Below are positions 17,848 to 25,173 of a DNA stretch of 64,000 nt, in pieces. The stretch covers positions 62,001-126,000 of the forward strand of contig CAVPOO010000002.1 in the NCBI GenBank assembly GCA_963707015.1. The letters are read 5' to 3'. A program made the position numbers and the translations under genes. Source of the stretch: CAVPOO01 sp963707015 (GTDB taxonomy: Bacteria > Pseudomonadota > Gammaproteobacteria > Thiohalobacterales > Thiohalobacteraceae). A model generated the notes under the pieces. That model ran no database searches and had not been told where the DNA came from. It was given only the letters and a program-made list of their open reading frames with translations. The first letter of the stretch is position 1; each line of letters opens with the position of its first letter.

Positions 17848-18351
17848 TTACGACTGACCCACCGCGACAAGCCGCCGCAGCAATCCCCGTCGGGTCACCG
17901 GTTTGCTCAAGACGCCTTCCTCTGCCATCATGCGGTCCGCCCCGGTCGCATCCAACCCGCCACTTTCCTGGAACATCCTGGTCATGACTTCCTGCGCGAC
18001 CGCCCGCGCAGTGTCCTGATCCGGAAACGCCTTCACGTTAGAGAACAGTACCGCGCTGAGATGGACACCCACCCCCTCAACCACAGAGGTCCTGAACTGA
18101 TACGTGCCGGAAGGGAGTTCCCAGTCCGTTGCTGAACCTGCGGCGAGGTCCGAGCATTCCTCCCCATCCCCCGGCAGGAGCACCAGGTTCATGAACCAGG
18201 GTGTGATGAGAACGCCCACCAGGCGGCCCTCCCAGGTCTGGAATCCTACCGCTTCTACCAACAGCTTGTCGTGATATATCGGTAATCCGCTGATCCGTTC
18301 ATCCCCGATGTGTCGATAGGCCCTCACAAGGTTGTCAATGACCCGATTCAT
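17848..18351 (-). CDS. hupJ: [NiFe]-hydrogenase assembly chaperone HupJ/HybE
   Basis: A 167-residue HybE-family protein with the signature LLVEAVGFQTWEGRLVGVLITPWFMNLVLLPG. In known systems HybE/HupJ helps assembly and quality control of the membrane-bound hydrogenase before Tat export. It lies 11 bases after the rubredoxin gene in the order hupH-hupI-hupJ. Confidence 0.88.
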   Translation of the reverse strand: MNRVIDNLVRAYRHIGDERISGLPIYHDKLLVEAVGFQTWEGRLVGVLITPWFMNLVLLPGDGEECSDLAAGSATDWELPSGTYQFRTSVVEGVGVHLSAVLFSNVKAFPDQDTARAVAQEVMTRMFQESGGLDATGADRMMAEEGVLSKPVTRRGLLRRLVAVGQS

Positions 18352-18362
18352 TAACGGACTCG

Positions 18363-18596
18363 CTAATCATCAAGCGGCAGGAACATATCTTTACCCGCGT
18401 CACACTGGGGACACCGCCAGTGATCGGGCAACTGAGAAAATGGCGTTCCTGCGGGGACCTGTTCGACTTCGTCTCCTTCTGCCGTATCGTAGACATACCA
18501 GCAGATGCGGCATTCCAGCCGCACAGCTTCCTGCAGACGCGAATCAAACTCGCCGGTGTTGAGCTTTCGTGTATCCGGATTCATCGCCAGCATCAT
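18363..18596 (-). CDS. hupI: Rubredoxin HupI
   Basis: A 77-residue rubredoxin with the iron ligands CRIC and CPQC and the aromatic core WYVYD and HWRCP. HupI-type rubredoxins protect or help mature the small-subunit clusters of oxygen-exposed hydrogenases. Methionines at positions 1, 2 and 5 are all possible starts; no clear ribosome site separates them. It lies 31 bases after hupH. Confidence 0.88.
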   Translation of the reverse strand: MMLAMNPDTRKLNTGEFDSRLQEAVRLECRICWYVYDTAEGDEVEQVPAGTPFSQLPDHWRCPQCDAGKDMFLPLDD

Positions 18597-18627
18597 CGGG
18601 GTGAAGACGTTCCATGCGCGTCGAGAC

Positions 18628-19500
18628 TCAGCGCATATCCGCCCAATAAGGCTCCAGGATTTCCTTCAGCCTGTGGGCAGAATCCTCGATATCGTCCTGG
18701 GCCGCACAGGCCGCGAGAGGGACATCCACGACTTCCAGCGTATTTAATATGAGTGTCCCCATGGAATTGTAGTAACGCACCCACCAGATATTTGGCATCG
18801 CGGTACTGATCACCCGGCAGCTACCATAACCGCGCGACAGGATGTCGACCGGGCCGCGTCCAAGTTTCTGGTCGAGAAAGAGCGTATCCTCCTCCGACAA
18901 AGGCAGGAGCGTGAGATTAATGACGTGGGCCACCTGACCCGGTTGGAAGGATTCGCGCTGATCCTGAAGTTCGGTAAGGATCGGCATGGCATTCATGACC
19001 TGGGGAGGCGCCTTGGCATCCGGGAGCTTCGCCAGCGACACCGGTTCCTGCGTTCCGGGCAAGCGGGCGAGCGCGGGCACATCACACACCTCAATCAGAT
19101 CATGGATTAGCTGGTCCTCGCTGTCGAGGTAAAAAGTACGCCACACACCTGCCAATACAGACTCCTGACTTCTCGAGCGAAATGTCCCTGCATATTTCAG
19201 GCTTACCTCGCCTTCGCCAAGTATCTGGTTGATGAGTTCGCGGCTGTCTGTATCGAGGCGCGTGATGTCCGCCATCATTGCCGGCGATCCCACCCTGTAC
19301 TGATTCAGCGCATTCTGCAGCCAGTCCATCGCTTGTTTCGCACCGAGCAGATGCTGCACCGCTTCGGGCTCCGGAATATCCGGGCGCTGAAAGGTTGCCA
19401 TGTCCTTGGGCAGGGCGATGTATTCGAGCCTGGCCCCGTCATCTTCGACAGGCTGGCTGCCCGGCCCTGTGCCTACAACGGGAATGCCTTGAATGCTCAT
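18628..19500 (-). CDS. hupH: Hydrogenase expression/formation protein HupH (HyaF-like)
   Basis: A 290-residue HupH/HyaF/HoxQ protein with an N-terminal region followed by the duplicated C-terminal fold. Typical segments are GEVSLKYAGTFRSRSQESVLAGVWR and the end part ILSRGYGSCRVISTAMPNIWWVRYYNSMG. It assists maturation of the Fe-S small subunit under oxygen. It lies within the hup operon between hupG and hupI. Confidence 0.9.
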   Translation of the reverse strand: MSIQGIPVVGTGPGSQPVEDDGARLEYIALPKDMATFQRPDIPEPEAVQHLLGAKQAMDWLQNALNQYRVGSPAMMADITRLDTDSRELINQILGEGEVSLKYAGTFRSRSQESVLAGVWRTFYLDSEDQLIHDLIEVCDVPALARLPGTQEPVSLAKLPDAKAPPQVMNAMPILTELQDQRESFQPGQVAHVINLTLLPLSEEDTLFLDQKLGRGPVDILSRGYGSCRVISTAMPNIWWVRYYNSMGTLILNTLEVVDVPLAACAAQDDIEDSAHRLKEILEPYWADMR

Positions 19501-19550
19501 CGCAAATAGTCCGTCAACGTCTATGACAGGGGAACCGCCAAAAGGCAGGC

Positions 19551-19961
19551 TCAGGCGCCTACAACCGGCACCTTGAACGTGGGCGGTCGACTGGGTTCCG
19601 CCACGATCAATTCTCCAATCTCCTGAAGATACTCGGCCCAGTTCTGAATACCTGCTATTGCGCCAAGATAGTTGCCTTCTCTTAGGAAAACCAGCGCTGG
19701 CCAGGCGGTAAAGCCATACCGTTTTTGAAGTTCAAGTTCTGACGTACCTGCAACGACACCTGGCCGGATATGACCTTCAAACGCCTTCACCAGCTCCGGC
19801 AGGACAACGGCAACATCTGTTGTATCCCGATAGCGCTTTGGATCACCTGCAAAGAACAGCACGCTCACGCCCGGCTGGCTGACAAAGGCATCGTGCCCTT
19901 CGACCGTTACCTCGGGATACCGGTATTCATCAAACAGACGCTGAATCAGAGGATGTGTCAT
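19551..19961 (-). CDS. hupG: Hydrogenase-1 chaperone HupG/HyaE (thioredoxin-like)
   Basis: A 136-residue thioredoxin-fold protein without the CxxC active site. Family features are SVLFFAGDPKRYRDTTDVAVVLPEL and YGFTAWPALVFLREGNYLGAI. HyaE/HoxO/HupG proteins bind the Tat signal of the hydrogenase small subunit and hold it until its clusters are in place. It is 17 bases downstream of hupD. Confidence 0.9.
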   Translation of the reverse strand: MTHPLIQRLFDEYRYPEVTVEGHDAFVSQPGVSVLFFAGDPKRYRDTTDVAVVLPELVKAFEGHIRPGVVAGTSELELQKRYGFTAWPALVFLREGNYLGAIAGIQNWAEYLQEIGELIVAEPSRPPTFKVPVVGA

Positions 19962-19978
19962 TTCAGACTGCCACGCTT

Positions 19979-20572
19979 TCAGCCCGGCCGTCCCAGCTCG
20001 TAGGCTGCCATCTCGAGCGCATTCGGCCCGATCAGTTCAGATGGGGAAAGCGGCTGCTCGCGTTGCTCCACTGCAATACCCCATTCGCGTAAGAGTTCGA
20101 TACCAAGGTTAATGGCAGTGGGGATACGCGCCCTGATAGCCGGCCGCAAACTGCCGCCATAATCATCCAGCACCTCCGGTTGAACACCAATCAAAGCCAG
20201 CCGCTCCGGATACTCACCAGTCAATCTGGCCGCTGCCAGCACCTCCTGAAAGCCCGTCTGATGCATGCTCATCTTCTTGGCCCCCATGTACCGGGGCACA
20301 TCGTCATCCCGAATAATGCGGACATCCCCGGGCGCCAACCCGAAATCAATCGCATCGAAAATGAGCAGGTTTGACGCCGTTTGAATCCAAGGCAACAGAA
20401 ACATCCCCTGGGTACCGCCATCCAACAATCTGGCATCTGCCGGGAAACAGTATTCGGCGTTCATCACCTCCACCGTGCGCACACCAAAGCCTTCGTCGGC
20501 CCAAAGGACATTACCGATACCGAGGATCAATGTATCGAAGGGGGATTCGTCAGTGGCGGGCAGTGCGTTCAC
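19979..20572 (-). CDS. hupD: Hydrogenase maturation endopeptidase HupD
   Basis: About 197 residues, a nickel-dependent protease of the HyaD/HybD family. It trims the C-terminal tail of the large subunit after nickel insertion. Visible motifs are LILGIGNVLWADEGFGVR, with the conserved Glu, then the LLIFDAIDFG aspartate and the SMHQTGFQEVL histidine. The frame is open to 20662, but the conserved sequence begins at the GTG at 20572. No strong ribosome site is seen, so the start is uncertain by about 30 codons. Confidence 0.9.
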   Translation of the reverse strand: MNALPATDESPFDTLILGIGNVLWADEGFGVRTVEVMNAEYCFPADARLLDGGTQGMFLLPWIQTASNLLIFDAIDFGLAPGDVRIIRDDDVPRYMGAKKMSMHQTGFQEVLAAARLTGEYPERLALIGVQPEVLDDYGGSLRPAIRARIPTAINLGIELLREWGIAVEQREQPLSPSELIGPNALEMAAYELGRPG

Positions 20573-20689
20573 AATGGTCGTTAGCTGTCTCGTGGAGGCG
20601 TAAATTCCGAAATGTGAAAGATTGGGTAACCTAGCCTTGCGCCTGAAGCTGCAGGCGCTCAACCTTCACTTTCCGGGGATAAATCGTCG

Positions 20690-21397
20690 TTATAGGACCC
20701 GTCTGCGCCAGCCGTTGATAATGGTGCTGATGCTGGCCTGGCGGCTGATAATATCGGCCCGGACTGACATATAGATATGGATAATCACAAAGGTGACGAG
20801 CACCCACATACCCAGCAGATGCCACATACGGACGGTCTGAGAACCTCCCATCAGCGGTATTACCCAGCCGAACAGCCTGTCCGCCCAGCTTCCCTGGCCC
20901 AGGCCCTCGCCGTACAGTGCAAGACCGGAGAAGATCATGAAAACGCTCACCAGGGTATTGAGAAAAAACATGGCAATCTGGGCCAGCGGATTGTGCCCCG
21001 GGTTTTCATGGATCTCACAGGTCATGAACAGGTAGAAGCAGATCTTGTGGTACAGCTCCCTCCACCACTGCGCACGCCACAGAGGCAGGTAAAAGATTTC
21101 CCTGGAGTACTTGTTTCCCACCAGGGCCCAATAGATGCGCACCAGAAAACCGATGGCAAATACATAGGCCGCGATGAAATGGATCAGGCGGATATTACCC
21201 ATTATGAAATGATCGCTGGCCTCGCCATTCAAAGACGGCAATGGATTGGCGATGAGGTATCCGGTGCTTGCCAGCACCACCATGCTCAGCGCATTTGTCC
21301 AGTGCCAGATGCGCACGGGAGCCTCGAACACATAGACCGGGTAGACGGGGTCCTGATAGAGGGGGTCCTGAGTCACTTTGACAGTTTTGCTGCTCAT
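20690..21397 (-). CDS. hupC: Ni/Fe-hydrogenase b-type cytochrome subunit HupC
   Basis: A 235-residue membrane di-haem cytochrome b of the HupC/HyaC family. Four helices carry the expected histidines, for example RIWHWTNALSM, RLIHFIAAYVF and MWHLLGMWVLVTFVIIHIYM. It anchors the hydrogenase to the periplasmic side of the inner membrane and passes electrons to quinone. The frame is open to 21835 inside hupL. The ATG at 21397 has AGAGGAGG ten bases upstream and starts the conserved protein, 17 bases after hupL. Confidence 0.94.
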   Translation of the reverse strand: MSSKTVKVTQDPLYQDPVYPVYVFEAPVRIWHWTNALSMVVLASTGYLIANPLPSLNGEASDHFIMGNIRLIHFIAAYVFAIGFLVRIYWALVGNKYSREIFYLPLWRAQWWRELYHKICFYLFMTCEIHENPGHNPLAQIAMFFLNTLVSVFMIFSGLALYGEGLGQGSWADRLFGWVIPLMGGSQTVRMWHLLGMWVLVTFVIIHIYMSVRADIISRQASISTIINGWRRRVL

Positions 21398-21414
21398 CGC
21401 GGGCCTCCTCTGGC

Positions 21415-23208
21415 TCAGCGCACCTTGACCGACGTCAGTTCCTCTCCTTCCGGCGACATCACATGGGTTGAACAGGCCAGGCAGGGATCGAAACTGTGGA
21501 GGGTCCGCAGAATTTCCAGGGGCTGATCTGCCTTGGCGAGTGGCGTACCCAGGAGCGCCGCCTCGTAGGCGCCGATGTTGCCCTGGGGATCGCGTGGCGA
21601 GGCGTTCCAGGTCGTCGGAACTACAGCCTGGTAATTTTCCAGCTTGCCATCCTTGATGTGGATCCAGTGGCCGAGTGCGCCACGCGGTGCCTCCGCGTAA
21701 CCCACACCTTTGGTAACGCTGGGCCAGGTATCGGGCTCCCACTTCTCCATGTTGGCAGTGGCTGTATCCCCGGCCTTGATGTTGGCCATCAGCCGGTCCT
21801 GGAAATACCGCATCTTGTGCGCTGCCCAGGAACACTCCAGCCCGCGTGCGGCGGTGCGTCCGAGCGTTGAGAATAAGGCCTCCAATGGCAGATCCAGATC
21901 CCGCAGCAGCCCATCGACCTGATCCTTGATCTCCTCGTTACCCCGCGCATAGGCCACGACATAGCGAGCCAGCGGGCCAACCTCCATCGCATTACCCCGC
22001 CACCGTGGCGCCTTGACAAAGGAGTACTTGCCGCCCTCGTCGAGTTCCTGGATGTTGGTCTTGGTACCCTTGGTGTTGGGGCCGAGTTCGAAATGAGGAT
22101 CGGTGATACCGTCCCAGGGGTGAAGTCCCTTGGTCTCATCGGGGTAGCGATACCAGGAGTGCGTCACGAATTCCTGAATCTGCTCAGGATCACGGACATC
22201 CACGTCATGCACCGTGCTCAGATCGCCATCGACAATGGCACCACCGGGTAACAGCAGACTGTCGTTGGAATAGTCATTCGCACGGTCCGGGACCTCACCA
22301 TAGGCGAGCAGGTTCTTGCTGGACAGCCCGCCCCCGTAGCCCCAGTCCTTGTAGAACGAGGCAATCGCCTTCAGGTCCGGAATGTAGACCTGGTCCACGA
22401 AGGTAATGGACTGATCGATAATGTCCGAGACCTGATTCAGCCAGGCCATGTGCACCGTGCCCGTCGCCCCCGTCTGGTCTACGTTGATGGAACATGGCAT
22501 ACCGCCTACCACCCAGTTCGGATGCGGATTACGACCGCCGAAAATGGTGTGGATCTTGACAATCTCGCGCTGAAAATCCAGGGCCTCGAGGTAGTGGGTG
22601 ACCGCCATCAGATTCGCCTCCGGCGGAAGCTTGTAGGCAGGGCTGCCCCAGTAGGCATTGGCAAAAGGACCCAGTTGGCCGGACTCAACAAACCGTTTGA
22701 GCTTGTCCTGCACGCTGCGGAAATAACCCGGCGAGGATTTTGGCCAGGGTGAGATACTCTGCTGCAACTCCGAAGTCGCCTTCGGGTCGGCCTTGAGCGC
22801 GCTGACAACGTCCACCCAGTCCAGCGCGTGCAGATGATAGAAATGCACCAGATGATCCTGGGTATACTGCGCCAGCATCATCAGGTTGCGGATCGTGTTG
22901 GCATTCTCCGGTATCGCAATACCGAGCGCATCCTCAACCGCCCTGACAGAAGTCAGCGCATGCACACCGGTACAGACACCGCAGATACGTTCGGTGAAGG
23001 CCCAGGCATCGCGCGGGTCACGCCCCTTAAGGATGATCTCCAGTCCGCGCCACATGTTGCCGGTGGACACCGCATTCTGAATCGTGTTCTGTTCGTCGAG
23101 GTTCACCTCGATGCGCAGGTGCCCCTCGATTCGACAGATAGGATCCACGACCACGCGCTGTCCACTGTTGTCGAGGGTGAAGCCGTTCGGCGTAACCGTC
23201 TTAGTCAT
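21415..23208 (-). CDS. hupL: [NiFe] uptake hydrogenase large subunit HupL
   Basis: A 597-residue large subunit carrying the Ni-Fe active site. N-terminal ligands are C76 and C79 in RICGVCTG; C-terminal ligands are C576 and C579 in DPCLACSTH. Cleavage after H582 by HupD would release a 15-residue tail starting VMSPEG. Length and ligand numbering are those of E. coli HyaB. The start has GAGGAG seven bases upstream and overlaps the hupS stop region by eight bases. The subunit is exported with HupS through the Tat system. Confidence 0.97.
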   Translation of the reverse strand: MTKTVTPNGFTLDNSGQRVVVDPICRIEGHLRIEVNLDEQNTIQNAVSTGNMWRGLEIILKGRDPRDAWAFTERICGVCTGVHALTSVRAVEDALGIAIPENANTIRNLMMLAQYTQDHLVHFYHLHALDWVDVVSALKADPKATSELQQSISPWPKSSPGYFRSVQDKLKRFVESGQLGPFANAYWGSPAYKLPPEANLMAVTHYLEALDFQREIVKIHTIFGGRNPHPNWVVGGMPCSINVDQTGATGTVHMAWLNQVSDIIDQSITFVDQVYIPDLKAIASFYKDWGYGGGLSSKNLLAYGEVPDRANDYSNDSLLLPGGAIVDGDLSTVHDVDVRDPEQIQEFVTHSWYRYPDETKGLHPWDGITDPHFELGPNTKGTKTNIQELDEGGKYSFVKAPRWRGNAMEVGPLARYVVAYARGNEEIKDQVDGLLRDLDLPLEALFSTLGRTAARGLECSWAAHKMRYFQDRLMANIKAGDTATANMEKWEPDTWPSVTKGVGYAEAPRGALGHWIHIKDGKLENYQAVVPTTWNASPRDPQGNIGAYEAALLGTPLAKADQPLEILRTLHSFDPCLACSTHVMSPEGEELTSVKVR

Positions 23209-24292
23209 TGCTGGTCTCCTCAGACCGCTTTTGCTTCATGTGGCTGACCACGGATGCCGCGGCGTGCGCCGCGACACCGATCGCCGCCGCGCCGGCCAGG
23301 ACCCCGCCTACCTGATTGGCAGTGGCCTCAATACCACCCGGGACATGGAGGTCAGTGACCGGACCGTAAAACGATCCCTTGTCCCAGAAATTGTCCTCTG
23401 CGCAACCGAGACAGCCATGACCGGATTTTACCGGCCAGGACAGACCGCCATTCCACTCCAGGGTAGAGCACGCGTTATAGGTCGTCGGGCCCTTGCAGCC
23501 CACCTTGTACAGGCAGTAGCCCTTGCGCGCACCCTCATCATCGAAGCGCTCCACGAACTGCCCGGCATCGAAATGGGGACGACGGTAACACTTGTCATGC
23601 AGGCGCTGGCTGTAGAACATTTTCGGGCGCCCCTGACGATCAAGCTCCGGTAGTCGATCAAAGGCCACCATGTAGGTGATGACACCCGTCATAACCTCGG
23701 CAATGGGTGGGCACCCGGGTACCTTGACAATCGGCTTATCGAAAATGACCTTGTGGATGGGCGTTGCCCGGGTCGGATTCGGCCTTGCCGCCTGGACGCA
23801 GCCCCAAGAGGCGCAGGAACCCCAGGCAATGATGGCCTTGCAGTGGTCGGCCATATGCCGCAGTTTCTCGACATAGGGTTTGCCACCCTGAATACAGTAC
23901 ATGCCGTCTTCGTTTAACGGTGGATTACCCTCACAGGCCAGAATGAAGTTCCCATCATATTTCGCGACGGTCTGTTCAAGAATCTCTTCCGCCTGATGGC
24001 CGGCAGCGGCCATGAGCGTGTCATCGTAATCCAGCGAGATCATGGACAGGATCACATCGCCCGCCAGTGGATGACCGGAACGGATGAAGGATTCCGTACA
24101 GCAGGTGCATTCCAGGCCATGCAACCAGATGACCGGTGTCCGGGGTTTGGTCTCCAGGGCATGGGCAATCCTGCCCGCAAATTCGGGCCCCATCCCCAGA
24201 CCCGCTGCCGTCAGACTGCAGAATTTAAGAAAGCTGCGGCGTGTAATGCCATGCTGTCGCATGACGTCATAAAAGGTTTCTTGAACACCCAT
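23201..24292 (-). CDS. hupS: [NiFe] uptake hydrogenase small subunit HupS, O2-tolerant type
   Basis: A 363-residue precursor with a Tat signal (TRRSFLKF at residues 17-24) probably cut before L46, and a C-terminal membrane helix near residues 325-348. It carries three Fe-S clusters leading electrons from the active site to HupC. The proximal cluster region has six cysteines: C62, C64 and C65 (CTCC) and C160 and C165 (GSCASWGC). They match mature positions 17, 19, 20, 115 and 120 of E. coli Hyd-1. The extra C19/C120 pair marks the [4Fe-3S] cluster of oxygen-tolerant group 1d enzymes. GGGAG precedes the ATG. Confidence 0.97.
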   Translation of the reverse strand: MGVQETFYDVMRQHGITRRSFLKFCSLTAAGLGMGPEFAGRIAHALETKPRTPVIWLHGLECTCCTESFIRSGHPLAGDVILSMISLDYDDTLMAAAGHQAEEILEQTVAKYDGNFILACEGNPPLNEDGMYCIQGGKPYVEKLRHMADHCKAIIAWGSCASWGCVQAARPNPTRATPIHKVIFDKPIVKVPGCPPIAEVMTGVITYMVAFDRLPELDRQGRPKMFYSQRLHDKCYRRPHFDAGQFVERFDDEGARKGYCLYKVGCKGPTTYNACSTLEWNGGLSWPVKSGHGCLGCAEDNFWDKGSFYGPVTDLHVPGGIEATANQVGGVLAGAAAIGVAAHAAASVVSHMKQKRSEETSND

Positions 24293-24493
24293 GCCAACTC
24301 CCTCTCAGCCGGTTGTTGTTAGAGTCAGGCGCTTCTCGCCCCTTTTGCCACTGTCACTCGGCCGGCGAAAACGCGAGGTGCAGCTGCAGGAATAAGCAAC
24401 CTGTTCATGACATTATTTTATTCTTATGTTTCGCGACTCCGAATAGTGGATAGGGGGGTCTGTCTCGAGGAACAACGATAGCGCCGCATCAGT

Positions 24494-24538
24494 ACTAAAG
24501 GTAGTCGCAATATTGAACTAAAGTAGTCGCAAGTTTGA
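24494..24538. repeat. Tandem 22-23 bp direct repeat upstream of hupS
   Basis: ACTAAAGGTAGTCGCAA at 24494-24510 is repeated as ACTAAAGTAGTCGCAA at 24517-24532, with TTGA ending both units. The spacing is about two helical turns, about 200 bases upstream of the hupS start. This is the kind of layout used by a dimeric activator or repressor. The binding protein is unknown. Confidence 0.55.
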
Positions 24539-24548
24539 CATGAATCAA
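24535..24548 (-). promoter_or_regulatory. FNR/ANR-like site upstream of hupS
   Basis: TTGAC-ATGA-ATCAA on the plus strand, one mismatch from TTGAT-N4-ATCAA. It overlaps the end of the tandem repeat and lies about 243 bases upstream of hupS. Regulation of uptake hydrogenases by FNR-type proteins is known in other bacteria; here it is an inference from the match alone. Confidence 0.45.
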
Positions 24549-24753
24549 AGGTTCAACACTTTGCAGTATAGCTCATGATTCCCAGCACATACGGACACCA
24601 TTAAGCCATGCGTTAGCATGAACTGATTTGAGCCCAGCGAACGCGGGGCGGACACGATAGGGACGCTGCATGACAGAGGGGGTACGGTGCCGGACACGGC
24701 CAGAGCCCAGGCCGGCTGGCTGCAATTCCGGGCGGTCTGGGCAGTGCTGAACA

Positions 24754-24784
24754 AACCTGTGGCAAGTGCCACGCAGAACAGGTT
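24754..24784. repeat. Nested inverted repeat
   Basis: Outer arms AACCTGT and ACAGGTT enclose a second palindrome, GTGGCAAGTGCCAC (24759-24772). It lies in the 880-base region between divergent hupS and the APH/ATPase gene, just beyond the molybdoenzyme relic. It may be an operator or a hairpin. Confidence 0.35.
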
Positions 24785-24807
24785 CGGGCGATACTGTCGG
24801 GAACTAC

Positions 24808-24924
24808 ATAGGCTCCCGACCCGCCCGTGCCCCGCACGCAGAGCCGACCCCTGCTGTGCAGGTCTTCCTCGTTACCGACAATTTTCCACAGCCGGCCGTG
24901 CTCCTTCTGAACCATTGCGGTGCA
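24808..24924 (-). pseudogene. Relic of a molybdopterin oxidoreductase Fe-S domain
   Basis: The minus frame reads a cysteine, then EHGRLWKIVGNEED, then SRGRLCVRGTGGSGAY. This matches the Gly-rich pattern between the third and fourth cluster cysteines of molybdopterin oxidoreductases (DGR-x-kv-xGN ... GRLCxRG). A stop codon (TAG) lies immediately before the first cysteine, and the similarity ends in frame-disrupted sequence, so this is a fragment and not a gene. It suggests deletion of a molybdoenzyme gene at this locus. Confidence 0.5.
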
Positions 24925-25141
24925 CTACCAGAACCCTTTGTCACACACGATGCGCGTCGCGCCGACCTGGCCGTTACCCGTCAAAGGGCGGGAGCTGCAC
25001 CCTGACAAGCGGGTTGACGGCGCCAGCGTACTGGCGCCTAACAGGCTCGAAAGCTTAATGAACTCACGACGTTTCACGTGCCAGGCCGTCTGATGTCAAA
25101 CACGTGGCGCACTCTATCGCTGGCGCATACGCGTTGCAACC

Positions 25142-25155
25142 TTGATCTGGATCAG
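25142..25155 (+). promoter_or_regulatory. FNR-like site at the APH/ATPase gene
   Basis: TTGAT-CTGG-ATCAG, one mismatch from the FNR/ANR consensus. It lies only 19 bases before the ATG at 25174. That is too close for activation of this start, but possible for repression or for control of a start further upstream. Confidence 0.3.
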
Positions 25156-25173
25156 GTCAGGCGGACCTCACGC

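Noticed and set aside
24300..24480. Possible sigma-54 promoter for hupS, as seen in some hup operons
   Set aside because: No TGGCAC-N5-TTGC match was found on the minus strand in this stretch.
24687..25058. Plus-strand frame between hupS and the APH/ATPase gene
   Set aside because: The translation is Arg/Cys/Pro-rich without any family pattern, and it is the complement of the molybdoenzyme relic and the promoter region.
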